Source of the DNA: CAZOKH01 sp964580315
GTDB taxonomy: Bacteria > Chloroflexota > Anaerolineae > Anaerolineales > Anaerolineaceae
Direction of reading: 5' to 3'
Assembly: GCA_964580315.1 (NCBI GenBank)
Contig: CAZOKH010000022.1
Location: 1-43,841 of the forward strand
DNA length: 43,841 nucleotides
The translations under genes were made by a program, and so were the position numbers. Shown here one piece after another: positions 15,731-23,294 of the stretch; positions within the stretch are counted from its first letter, which is position 1, and each line of letters opens with the position of its first letter. The notes beneath the pieces are model-generated. The model had not been told where the DNA came from. It saw only the letters and a program-made list of their open reading frames with translations, and made no database searches.

Positions 15731-16882
15731 CTAGGATTCCAATGCTAGAAAAAGACTGCGGATAGCTTGCTGGTCTCTTTGGGCGATGCTGCGCATTCCA
15801 GTAATCAAATTTTCTTCTTTTTTTTCATCCCTGGAAGCGCCCATCCAGTTCTGTCGATGGGGAAGAATTTGGGTTAAGAGGCTGGTACGCAGGGCGATGA
15901 ATTGATCGAGCGTTTCGAAAATGGAACCATTCCTTTTTTGAATCTCAACAGCGCTCTTTTCAGGGATGTCCGCAATTGCAGCCGAAATCTCAGGAATGTT
16001 GACACTGGTTTCAGCATCTATGAATTGCTGTAAACTTGCCAGCAGTGTGTCTTCGTGTGAAGAAAAGGATTTAGCGAAGGAAGCAAGCACAGCAGGGGTT
16101 GATTGTAAAACTGCCAATAATCCTTCTGGAGTTGGCTGAATCGGTGCGGTGTGATTGGCTGCAATATCATCTAACCAGGCGGGAATTTGATGCATGCGGC
16201 CCGTTGTGCAATGTTGCGGCCTGTCTGATTCAGAGGGCAGTTCGTTTTCATAAATCAGCCAGAATGTTGGAATGCCCAGTTGCAAAGCGGGCAAAATGTC
16301 GTCATCCCGACTGTTGCCAATCATCACAACAGGATCCTGTTTCCATCCCATTCGCCCGAGAATTTCAGCAAAATAGGCAGGATGCGGCTTGCAGAAGTGC
16401 GATGTTTCATAGGATGTGATGATGGTATAGGGAAAGACTTCCACCGGTACATTGGCCCAGCGCAGCCGGTTGAGGTTAGCCTGCAGCGGCATGAGGGGAT
16501 TGGTGGCGATGACGGTTGGATACCCTTTGGAAAAACAATGCTCCATTACCGGACGCGCCTCAGGACGCAAGCCGGTATGCGGCTCGAGTTGATTGAAGCC
16601 GATCCGGTAAAATTCATCAACCCGGTCGCGGATTGTTTCCTTTAAAATACCCAGACCGGGGTAGAAGGTTTCGTCGAAGGTTTCTTCCAGTGTTTTGGCG
16701 GGCAGTGTTTTACTCATCATTTGTTTGGTGCCAGCCATCAAGATGGACGCGAGTTGTTCAAGCGGGGCAACGTCCATGTGCTTGCTTAGAGCTTTCAAAT
16801 AGAAGGGGAAAAAAACATCCATATCATTGGAAAGCAAGGTGTCATCGAGATCAAAAAGTACGGTTAAACGGGGGTTGGTCAT
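15731..16882 (-). CDS. HAD superfamily hydrolase with a helical C-terminal extension
   Basis: A 383-residue protein. Residues 1 to about 235 are a HAD phosphatase: motif I VLFDLDDTLL (D11 nucleophile, D13 general acid), motif II VIATNP, motif III near HFCKPHP and motif IV MIGNSRDDDI. The cap is a C1-type helical insert after motif I. From about 250 to the end there is a further mostly helical region with no recognised motif (LASFAKSFSSHEDTLLASL and so on), longer than usual for simple HAD enzymes. Substrate unknown. Its ATG overlaps the stop of the Cys-rich gene upstream by 4 bases (ATGA), so the two are translated together. Confidence 0.8.
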   Translation of the reverse strand: MTNPRLTVLFDLDDTLLSNDMDVFFPFYLKALSKHMDVAPLEQLASILMAGTKQMMSKTLPAKTLEETFDETFYPGLGILKETIRDRVDEFYRIGFNQLEPHTGLRPEARPVMEHCFSKGYPTVIATNPLMPLQANLNRLRWANVPVEVFPYTIITSYETSHFCKPHPAYFAEILGRMGWKQDPVVMIGNSRDDDILPALQLGIPTFWLIYENELPSESDRPQHCTTGRMHQIPAWLDDIAANHTAPIQPTPEGLLAVLQSTPAVLASFAKSFSSHEDTLLASLQQFIDAETSVNIPEISAAIADIPEKSAVEIQKRNGSIFETLDQFIALRTSLLTQILPHRQNWMGASRDEKKEENLITGMRSIAQRDQQAIRSLFLALES

Positions 16883-17205
16883 TTCTCAAATTCCTCCGGC
16901 AGGGGATGGCATTGCCCGCAGCCAACGGCGGGTTCAGCCACATTTTGCTGGCTTTTGGTGCAATAAGCTGTAACCTTAACCTGGCGCTTCAAAAACAGAA
17001 ATCCCCGGGTCACACTGGCTTTGAGCTGCATGTGGGGGCATGCGTTGGCTCTTGTGATGGCAGGCACAGGGCAGGTTTTACAAAGATCAGGAGTCCAGTG
17101 ATGAGGCGGCGGCTGTTTACCAATCAGGCGGCATTCCTCACGGTTGCGTCCGCGGAAATAGTCGCCAAAGAAATAGGGACATTCAACGCCGGCAGGTGTG
17201 CGCAT
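16879..17205 (-). CDS. Small cysteine-rich protein of unknown function
   Basis: A 108-residue soluble protein that I do not recognise. It holds eight cysteines: ECPYF, ECRL, a LCKTCP pair, ACPHM, YCTK and a GCGQCHP pair. The two CxxC pairs and the spaced single cysteines suggest bound zinc or an iron-sulfur cluster, but this is inference. No signal peptide or membrane segment is seen. GGAGG lies shortly before the ATG. It lies between efp and the HAD gene and overlaps the HAD start by 4 bases, so it may work with that phosphatase. Confidence 0.65.
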   Translation of the reverse strand: MRTPAGVECPYFFGDYFRGRNREECRLIGKQPPPHHWTPDLCKTCPVPAITRANACPHMQLKASVTRGFLFLKRQVKVTAYCTKSQQNVAEPAVGCGQCHPLPEEFEK

Positions 17206-17223
17206 AAATTCCTCCAGTTAACA

Positions 17224-17248
17224 GAATGCCCCCCACCGGGGGACATTC
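17224..17248 (-). other. GC-rich hairpin between efp and the Cys-rich gene
   Basis: GAATGCCCCC (17224-17233) pairs with GGGGG and CATTC (17238-17242 and 17244-17248) with one bulged A and a 4-base loop. No T-tract follows on the minus strand, so it is more likely a pausing, attenuating or mRNA-protecting hairpin than a full terminator. Confidence 0.5.
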
Positions 17249-17284
17249 CTGGTACTCTTGATCATAGACAGCGGCAGTCAACCA

Positions 17285-17848
17285 TTAGCTGGTCACGCGG
17301 GTGATGTACGAACCGGTGCGTGTATCCACCCTTATGGTATCTCCCTGGACGACAAAATTGGGAACGTTGACTTCCAGGCCGGTTTCAACTCTCACTTTCT
17401 TGGTGACGCCGGTGGCGGTGTCGCCGCGTACGGCCATTTCAGCCTCGGTGACAAGCAGGTCAACCGAGGTGGGTAGTTCTATGTCAATAGGTTCGGTATC
17501 GAAGAAGGTGATTTTTACTTCCAGGTTTTCTTTCAAGTAGTTGGCGGCATCTCCGATGACGGTCTTGGGAATGGCAGGCTGTTCGTATGTATCCAGGTTC
17601 ATGAAGAAGAAGAATTCGCCGTCGTTGTAAAGATATTGCATATTATGATATTCCAGGCGAACATCTTGAACACGGTCGCCCGAAATGAAAGTCTTTTCCA
17701 GGTTGGTGCCGCTTCTCAGGTCTTGTGCTTTAATGCGAATGGTGGCTTTGCCGCGGCCTGGTTTGTTGTGCTGGTACTCGATTACCTTGTAAAGATTGTT
17801 ATCAAGCAGGAAGATGACTCCCTTGCGTAGATCATTGACATCTATCAT
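17285..17848 (-). CDS. efp: Translation elongation factor P
   Basis: A 187-residue factor that binds between the P and E sites of the ribosome and relieves stalling at runs of prolines. Three beta domains are evident: KOW-like N-terminal (MIDVNDLRKGVIFLLDNNLYKVIEY), the OB central domain, and a C-terminal OB domain ending PNFVVQGDTIRVDTRTGSYITRV. The tip loop is NKPGRGKA, with Arg32 where E. coli has the beta-lysylated lysine; it resembles the Arg-type loops seen in some other bacteria. The start is the ATG at 17848, with AAAGAGGC upstream and the normal family length; a longer frame to 17911 would run through the promoter. Confidence 0.96.
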   Translation of the reverse strand: MIDVNDLRKGVIFLLDNNLYKVIEYQHNKPGRGKATIRIKAQDLRSGTNLEKTFISGDRVQDVRLEYHNMQYLYNDGEFFFFMNLDTYEQPAIPKTVIGDAANYLKENLEVKITFFDTEPIDIELPTSVDLLVTEAEMAVRGDTATGVTKKVRVETGLEVNVPNFVVQGDTIRVDTRTGSYITRVTS

Positions 17849-17882
17849 ATTTAAGCCTCTTTCACGGAAATATATCCCGTGC

Positions 17883-17911
17883 ATTATATTCCAAGGGTGA
17901 CTGCATGGCAA
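17883..17911 (-). promoter_or_regulatory. Promoter of efp
   Basis: Minus strand: TTGCCA (17911-17906), spacer 17, TATAAT (17888-17883). Eleven of twelve hexamer bases match consensus. The leader is about 28 bases. Confidence 0.8.
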
Positions 17912-17949
17912 GATGGCAAAAATAATTTGGCAAATTTATTTCTACTTTA

Positions 17950-17978
17950 TTCAAAATTGGCCAGATTTCCTATATAAA
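17950..17978 (+). promoter_or_regulatory. Possible promoter of the hemerythrin gene
   Basis: TTCAAA (17950-17955), spacer 17, TATAAA (17973-17978). Each box is a partial match in a very AT-rich gap, so the call is tentative. Confidence 0.4.
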
Positions 17979-18011
17979 TACTCTATTGAAAAATATCCAG
18001 GAGAAGAAAAA

Positions 18012-18413
18012 ATGGCTTTGATTAAATGGAATGATCAGTTAAGTGTAAAAAATGCGAAAATTGATTCACAGCATCAAAAATTGATAACCATGATCAATGA
18101 TCTTCATGATTCAATGATAGCAGGAAAAAGCAAGGATGTTATGCAGAAGACTATTCAAGGATTGGTTCTCTATGCTGTGGAACATTTTGCAACTGAGGAG
18201 CAACTATTTCAACAATATGGCTATCCGGATGCGGCCAAGCACCAAGAAGAACACAAAATGTTCATCGAAAAAATTGAAGGTTTTTCAAACGATTTTTCAG
18301 CAGGAAAAATCGGGCTTTCCATACAGGTGATGAATTTTTTAAGCGACTGGTTAAAAAATCATATTATGGGTTGTGATCAGAAATATGTTCCCTATTTTGC
18401 CGGAAAAAAGTAG
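18012..18413 (+). CDS. Bacteriohemerythrin
   Basis: A 133-residue single-domain hemerythrin, a four-helix protein that binds oxygen at a di-iron centre. All expected ligands can be placed: H21, H58, E62, H77, H81, H117 and D122 (motifs DSQHQK, EHFATEE, HQEEHK and NHIMGCDQ). The N-terminal IKWNDQLSV is also typical. Roles suggested for the family are oxygen storage, delivery or sensing. The start is the ATG at 18012, with AGGAG 8 bases upstream; the longer frame from 17913 crosses the promoter region. The gene is clearly AT-richer than its neighbours (18 G+C in the 60 bases 18061-18120), which may point to later acquisition. Confidence 0.93.
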   Translation: MALIKWNDQLSVKNAKIDSQHQKLITMINDLHDSMIAGKSKDVMQKTIQGLVLYAVEHFATEEQLFQQYGYPDAAKHQEEHKMFIEKIEGFSNDFSAGKIGLSIQVMNFLSDWLKNHIMGCDQKYVPYFAGKK

Positions 18414-18429
18414 TCAGATATTAACTCAA

Positions 18430-18463
18430 AAACAGGCAGGATGAATTGCTTTCCTGCCTGTTT
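18430..18463. terminator. Bidirectional terminator between hemerythrin gene and hpf
   Basis: Perfect 12-bp stem AAACAGGCAGGA (18430-18441) with TCCTGCCTGTTT (18452-18463), 10-base loop. T-rich on the plus side (TTTAAGTTTT) and TTTGAG on the minus side. Confidence 0.85.
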
Positions 18464-18486
18464 AAGTTTTAAAAGTACCTTAGTGG

Positions 18487-19053
18487 TTATCCAATTTTGG
18501 GCTCAATTAACCCGTAGGTTCCATCTCTCCGCGTGTAAAGCACATTGATTGAGCTGGTGTCGGCATTGTAAAAGACAAAGAAATTTTCATGTCCCAAAAG
18601 TTTCATTTGCTCGATGGCTTCAAGTGCGTTCATTGGGATGAGGGTGAACTGTTTATGGCGGGCGATAATGGGTTCTTCTTCATCCAGAAGTTCTGCTTCC
18701 TGTTCCTGTGCACTGATTTCAGATTCTGATACTTTTTCGATGCGCACACGATCGCGTTTGCCTTTGAAGCGCTCAATCTGGCGCTGCATTTTGTCAACGG
18801 CGGCATCGATTGCGGCGAAGATGTCATCGGCGCGTTCTTCAGTGCGAAGGATGAATTTGCGACCCCGGATGGTGATCTGAGCAATGTTGCGGTCGCTGCT
18901 GCTTCGGGCGTTCTTGTCGAAACTCAGGTCCACCCTGGTGTCATCAATGCTGTTCAAAAATTTATCCAGTTTGGAGACCTTTTTCTCAACATATTCCTGA
19001 ATTCTTTTTGAGACCTCCAGGTTCTTTCCGAAGATATCTACTTTGATGGTCAT
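18487..19053 (-). CDS. hpf: Ribosome hibernation promoting factor, long form
   Basis: A 188-residue long HPF, which joins 70S ribosomes into inactive 100S dimers in slow or stationary growth. Residues 1 to about 100 are the S30AE domain (MTIKVDIFGKNLEVSKRIQEYVEKKVSKLD, then AQITIRGRKFILRTEERADDIFAAIDAAVDKMQRQI). After a charged linker comes the C-terminal dimerisation domain (FTLIPMNALEAIEQMKLLGHENFFVFYNADTSSINVLYTRRDGTYGLIEP). The start at 19053 is set by AAAGGAGGT 7 bases upstream. comF precedes it on the same strand; the gap holds stacked inverted repeats that may be its control region. Confidence 0.95.
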   Translation of the reverse strand: MTIKVDIFGKNLEVSKRIQEYVEKKVSKLDKFLNSIDDTRVDLSFDKNARSSSDRNIAQITIRGRKFILRTEERADDIFAAIDAAVDKMQRQIERFKGKRDRVRIEKVSESEISAQEQEAELLDEEEPIIARHKQFTLIPMNALEAIEQMKLLGHENFFVFYNADTSSINVLYTRRDGTYGLIEPKIG

Positions 19054-19077
19054 CTCAATACCTCCTTTGGGATATGA

Positions 19078-19125
19078 GATCATCTCAAATTAAGATGATC
19101 GGTTAAATTAACTGACCGGGGTCAG
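19078..19125. repeat. Three adjacent inverted repeats between comF and hpf
   Basis: GATCATCT/AGATGATC (19078-19085 and 19093-19100), GTTAA/TTAAC (19102-19106 and 19108-19112) and CTGACC/GGTCAG (19112-19117 and 19120-19125). All are perfect. They fill most of the 82-base gap upstream of hpf; the first would fold in the hpf leader just before its ribosome site. They may end comF transcription, bind a regulator or control hpf translation. Confidence 0.5.
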
Positions 19126-19135
19126 GTGTACCATC

Positions 19136-19879
19136 TTACCTACCATCTTGATTAATGACTGCTCTTGCAAGTGTCATGCCGTAAACGTCTCCCGATCCGG
19201 CTGCTTGAAGCGCCCTTGCACAGGCTGAGAGGGTTGCGCCTGTTGTTGCAACATCATCTATTACTAGTATAGTACGTTTTGATACCCGTGCATTAACAGC
19301 ATGGAAAGCTTCCATTACGTTTTCTTTACGCTGATGACGGTTTAAGCCCACCTGTGTGCGGGTGTCATGAATTCGTTGAATTGCCCGGTTGGAAAAGGGT
19401 ATGTTTAAAGCCAGAGCAAGCGGTCGGGCAAGAAGGGCGGCGTGGTTGTAACCTCTTTCAGCCTGGCGCTGCCGGCTGAGCGGCACAGGTACAATCAAAT
19501 CAATTGACCAGCCCAAATTTTTCAGCAGGTTCACCAGCGGCATGGCAAGCGGTTCTCCCAGCCCCATGTCCTGGTTGTATTTCAGGCGGTGAATGGCTTC
19601 GCGCAGGGGGCCTTCAAAAAGCGCCCAGGATCGGTTTTGTTTAAAGGGAGGGGGAGATGTTCGACAATCGCTGCACAGCCCGGGGGCGGGTAATAGATCG
19701 CCGCATTTTTGGCAAATGTTTTCGTCAATTGGTTTTACAGAGGCATTGCATGTGCCGCACCAGCGGCTGCCAAATTCTCCGCATCCTCCGCAATAGGGTG
19801 GATACAACCAGTCAACGGCTGTCCAAAGGGCATGGTAGAGCTTAAAAACAGTTGTCTGCGTATTTACGATACCAGACAT
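19136..19879 (-). CDS. comF: ComF family phosphoribosyltransferase-like protein
   Basis: A 247-residue protein. Residues about 28-75 hold two Cys4-type zinc-ribbon halves (CGGCGEFGSRWCGTC and CQKCGDLLPAPGLCSDC). The C-terminal part is a type I phosphoribosyltransferase fold with the PRPP loop ILVIDDVATTGATLSACARAL and the preceding QRQAERGYNHAALLARPLA. ComF helps move single-stranded DNA inward in natural transformation in Gram-positives; here that role is inferred only. I chose the ATG at 19879, with GGAG 8 bases before it, over a TTG two codons earlier. It follows tadC by 23 bases and may be co-transcribed with the pilus genes. Confidence 0.92.
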   Translation of the reverse strand: MSGIVNTQTTVFKLYHALWTAVDWLYPPYCGGCGEFGSRWCGTCNASVKPIDENICQKCGDLLPAPGLCSDCRTSPPPFKQNRSWALFEGPLREAIHRLKYNQDMGLGEPLAMPLVNLLKNLGWSIDLIVPVPLSRQRQAERGYNHAALLARPLALALNIPFSNRAIQRIHDTRTQVGLNRHQRKENVMEAFHAVNARVSKRTILVIDDVATTGATLSACARALQAAGSGDVYGMTLARAVINQDGR

Positions 19880-19902
19880 GTTCAATGCTCCGAAAATGCA
19901 AG

Positions 19903-20853
19903 TTAGAACATTCCTCCAAGTGCGGAATGCATGATTCTTAAACCGGCGGGTGTAAGCAGAACGATCATTAATGACGGGAAGATTAATAAAGCCATTGGGA
20001 TAAGCATTTTGATAGGCGCTTTATGAGCTTCTTCTTCAGCATGCTGGCGGCGTTTCACACGCATCTGTTCAGATTGAATGCGCAGCACTTTTGCCAGGCT
20101 GACGCCCAGTTGCTCACTTTGAATGACGGCTGCGATGAAACTGCTCAATTCGGGCAGTCCTATCCGGTCAGACATATCCCGCAACGCTTCGCGGCGCACT
20201 TTGCCCAGTTGCACTTCGCGAATAACGCGCGCGAAAGCCAATGAAAGGTCGGTTTCCCATTTCTCAGCCACTTTAGACATGGCGGCATCAAACCCGAGGC
20301 CGGCTTCAACGCAGATGGTCAACAGGTCCAATGCATCCGGCATGGCGCGGCGAATATCCTTCTGGCGCTTGTTAATCTGGCTGGAAAGCCATAATTGCGG
20401 AAAGAAATAGCCCAGTGCGCCAAATGCCAGCGCAGCCAGCAAAATGCGTCCAAACGGCCATTTGGTTTGCCCAATGGAAAAGACAAAAATGACAATCCCC
20501 GCAAAAAACGCCAGTCCCCCAAATTGCATGGTGATGAAAATGGTGGGGGTTAGTTTGGCAGAGGTACCGGCCAGTTCCAGTTTGCGTGAAATTCCAGCCC
20601 GGGCGCGTTCGGGGGTGAAGCGCATGGCAAATTCACCAAAAGTGCGCGCAAGCGGGAAAATCACACGTTCGGTGAACGGCTGCGACATCTCGATCTTCTC
20701 GAGGTTTACCTCTTCACCTTTTTGAATTAATTCATCCAGGCGGGATTGAAGATCGGCGTTATTATGCATTGCCTGCGGGTTGCGAATACCAATATAGATC
20801 AACGCCACTGCAACAATCAAGATAACCGCTATGCCAATAATCACGATCCACAT
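19903..20853 (-). CDS. tadC: Tad pilus inner-membrane platform protein TadC (type II secretion F family)
   Basis: A 316-residue membrane protein. An N-terminal membrane segment (residues 2-23) is followed by a cytosolic stretch, a second hydrophobic pair near 105-145, the T2SSF domain (RRAMPDALDLLTICVEAGLGFDAAM ... LSSFIAAVIQSEQLGVSLAKVLRIQSEQMRVKRRQ) and C-terminal segments ending LIFPSLMIVLLTPAGLRIM. TadB and TadC form the platform on which the TadA motor pushes pilin. GAGGAGA lies 9 bases before the ATG. It lies 22 bases after tadB. Confidence 0.92.
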   Translation of the reverse strand: MWIVIIGIAVILIVAVALIYIGIRNPQAMHNNADLQSRLDELIQKGEEVNLEKIEMSQPFTERVIFPLARTFGEFAMRFTPERARAGISRKLELAGTSAKLTPTIFITMQFGGLAFFAGIVIFVFSIGQTKWPFGRILLAALAFGALGYFFPQLWLSSQINKRQKDIRRAMPDALDLLTICVEAGLGFDAAMSKVAEKWETDLSLAFARVIREVQLGKVRREALRDMSDRIGLPELSSFIAAVIQSEQLGVSLAKVLRIQSEQMRVKRRQHAEEEAHKAPIKMLIPMALLIFPSLMIVLLTPAGLRIMHSALGGMF

Positions 20854-20875
20854 AGTTTCTTTCTCCTCTGGCTGA

Positions 20876-21838
20876 TCAAATTTCGATCTCTCCCAGCTTA
20901 TTCATGGTGAAATAGCCAGCAATGATGAGAAAACCTGCCAAACCCAGGGCAATATAGCCGCAAGGGAAACTTTCGGGCTTCCAGAATTCTTCCATATAGG
21001 AGCGGTTAAGCAGGTAAAGAATACCAACTACGAATAATGGCATCATAGCGAGAAACCGTCCAGAATACATCACCTGGGATGTTAGAACCCGGATTTCTCC
21101 TTTGATCCTGACGCGTTCACGAATGGTATAGGAAATCGTATCCAAAATTTCTGCCAGGTTGCCGCCGACTTCGCGCTGTACATTGATGGCGGTGATTACC
21201 AGGTCTAGGTCGTCACTGGGAATACGCCGCAGCAGGTTGTCGAGGGCGCGTTCCATGGGAACGCCCAATTGCATTTCTTGCACAACACGACGAAATTCAT
21301 CGCAAATGGGAGGCGGAAGCTCTTTGCTAACCGCTTCCATGGCTTGCATGGTCGAATAACCTGCCCGCAGACCGTTAACCATCAAGTTCAACATATCGCC
21401 CAATTGCTCGCTGAACTTAATCAAACGTTTGCCTTGCAATCTTTTCACGTACATTCCCGGGAGGATAAACCCCAGGAATCCACCTACGATCCCCAGTACA
21501 ATGGATTTGCCGCCAATGAACCACATCAAAATGGCCACCCAGAAAATGCTGATGATCAGCAGGGCGATGTATTCTCCGGGTTTCATCTTCAGGTCTGCCC
21601 GAGCCAGCATTTTGGATATTTCATTGCCGCGCTGAGAACCTTCAACCCGTTTGTTCAACCAGTCGGTGAGCGGTGTCCTGGCAATTCTTCTGGCTTCTTC
21701 CAGTTCATCCTTGTCAACATATTTGCTGAGACGTTCATCCATCTCGCTGCGTTGACTGGAGATTGAAATGAAGACCCCTATCAGCAACAGGGTTACCGCA
21801 AGTCCACCACCTATCCAGAGAATGAGTATCGGATCCAT
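20876..21838 (-). CDS. tadB: Tad pilus inner-membrane platform protein TadB (type II secretion F family)
   Basis: A 320-residue partner of TadC with the same layout: an N-terminal segment (ILWIGGGLAVTLLLIGVFISI), two central hydrophobic segments (about 90-130), then the T2SSF domain (LGDMLNLMVNGLRAGYSTMQAMEAVSKE ... DLVITAINVQREVGGNLAEILDTISYTIRERVRIKGEI), and C-terminal membrane segments. The GGNLAEIL motif is typical of the family. The ribosome site is weak: AGGAAA lies 17 bases or more upstream. It follows tadA by 33 bases. Confidence 0.92.
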   Translation of the reverse strand: MDPILILWIGGGLAVTLLLIGVFISISSQRSEMDERLSKYVDKDELEEARRIARTPLTDWLNKRVEGSQRGNEISKMLARADLKMKPGEYIALLIISIFWVAILMWFIGGKSIVLGIVGGFLGFILPGMYVKRLQGKRLIKFSEQLGDMLNLMVNGLRAGYSTMQAMEAVSKELPPPICDEFRRVVQEMQLGVPMERALDNLLRRIPSDDLDLVITAINVQREVGGNLAEILDTISYTIRERVRIKGEIRVLTSQVMYSGRFLAMMPLFVVGILYLLNRSYMEEFWKPESFPCGYIALGLAGFLIIAGYFTMNKLGEIEI

Positions 21839-21871
21839 AGTTTGTAAATCTTTTTATTTTCCTGTGGCAAA

Positions 21872-23257
21872 TTAACGGCGGCGTTCGCCAATACCAAAGA
21901 TGGAAGGCGGAAGCGTAATGCCTGCCGCTTCAATTTTTGGCATAAATTTCGGGCGCAAACCGGTTGGGTGTAACCGCCCGATAATTTTTCCATCATCCAA
22001 GCCCATTTGTTCAAAAACAAATAAATCAGTCAGCGTAATTACTTCACCTTCCATACCGGCAACTTCAGTGATGGCCACCACTTTACGAGTGCCGTCGCGC
22101 ATACGCTCTTGATGAACCACCAGATCGACGGCGGAGGAGATTTGCTCGCGAATGGCGCGGATGGGCAAATCCATACCGGCCATCATCACCATGGTTTCCA
22201 AACGCGAAAGGGTGTCGCGGGGACTGTTGGAGTGGGTGGTGGTCATTGATCCGTCGTGACCGGTATTCATGGCTTGCAGCATGTCAATGGCGGCTTCATC
22301 ACGAATTTCACCCACGATGATACGGTCGGGGCGCATACGAAGGGCGTTCACAACCAACTGGCGGATGGTGATTTCACCGCGGCCTTCAATGTTTGCCGGG
22401 CGCGATTCCAGCGTCACTACATGCTCTTGCCGCAATTGAAGCTCGGCTGCATTTTCAATGGTAACGATGCGTTCATCCGATGGGATGAAACTGGACATTA
22501 CATTTAACAGGGTGGTTTTACCTGAACCGGTGCCGCCTGAAATGACGATATTCAATCGACCCTCAACGCAGGCTTTGAGGAAGCGGACTGCCTCGGCTGT
22601 GATGGAACCAAAACCGATCAGTTGTTCAACCGTGATGGGGCTCTTGGAGAATTTACGAATGGTTAGAACTGGCCCAACCAGCGAGATGGGAGGTATGACA
22701 GCATTCACACGAGAGCCGTCGGGTAAACGGGCATCCACATACGGGCTTGATTCATCAATGCGCCGCCCCAGGGGAGCGACAATGCGCTCGATGACGCGCA
22801 TCACGTGCTCATCATTTTCAAAGGTGACCGGCACGCGATGAATCTTACCTTTGCGCTCAATATAAATATTGTGCGCACCGTTGACCATGATTTCAGTGAT
22901 GCTTTCATCTTCCAATAGTGGTTGCAATGGCCCAAAACCCAGAATTTCAGCCGCAATTTGCTCGAACAGCCGTGACCGTTCAGGACGTGACAATACCAGG
23001 TTTTCTTCGGTGAGGATTTGCTCGAATAATTCCTGGATTGTCCGGCGCACCTCGCCGGTTTTGGTGACATCCATGGTGGGGTCTAGCACGGCAAGCAGCT
23101 TGTTTTGTACACGTCCTTTCAGGTCATGATAAGTATCCTGGGACGATGGAGCTGCAGGCGCGTTAATGCGCCGGGTTTGCAAACCAGTGGTAGGGCGGTT
23201 AATTTGCCCGGTGGTTTGATCCGGTTCATTTCCCTGTAAACGCTTGAGAATGGACAT
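21872..23257 (-). CDS. tadA: Tad pilus assembly ATPase TadA/CpaF
   Basis: A 461-residue secretion ATPase that powers Flp pilus assembly. An N-terminal variable part (1-60) precedes the CpaF domain: LGFGPLQPLLEDESITEIMVNG, then DARLPDGSRVNAVIPP, Walker A ISGGTGSGKTTLLNVM, the Asp box IVTIENAAELQL, Walker B MRPDRIIVGEIRDEAA and the His box GHDGSMTTTHSNSPRDTLSRLE. Length is normal. GGAGG lies 9 bases before the ATG. Downstream tadB and tadC, upstream cpaE and cpaB complete the inner-membrane part of the machine. Confidence 0.96.
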   Translation of the reverse strand: MSILKRLQGNEPDQTTGQINRPTTGLQTRRINAPAAPSSQDTYHDLKGRVQNKLLAVLDPTMDVTKTGEVRRTIQELFEQILTEENLVLSRPERSRLFEQIAAEILGFGPLQPLLEDESITEIMVNGAHNIYIERKGKIHRVPVTFENDEHVMRVIERIVAPLGRRIDESSPYVDARLPDGSRVNAVIPPISLVGPVLTIRKFSKSPITVEQLIGFGSITAEAVRFLKACVEGRLNIVISGGTGSGKTTLLNVMSSFIPSDERIVTIENAAELQLRQEHVVTLESRPANIEGRGEITIRQLVVNALRMRPDRIIVGEIRDEAAIDMLQAMNTGHDGSMTTTHSNSPRDTLSRLETMVMMAGMDLPIRAIREQISSAVDLVVHQERMRDGTRKVVAITEVAGMEGEVITLTDLFVFEQMGLDDGKIIGRLHPTGLRPKFMPKIEAAGITLPPSIFGIGERRR

Positions 23258-23294
23258 CTATAAAAAAACCTCCAGTAGCAGCTTACCCAAAGGA

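Noticed and set aside
16633..17304. Plus-strand frame of 223 residues
   Set aside because: It runs opposite the HAD gene, the Cys-rich gene and the end of efp; no start signal.
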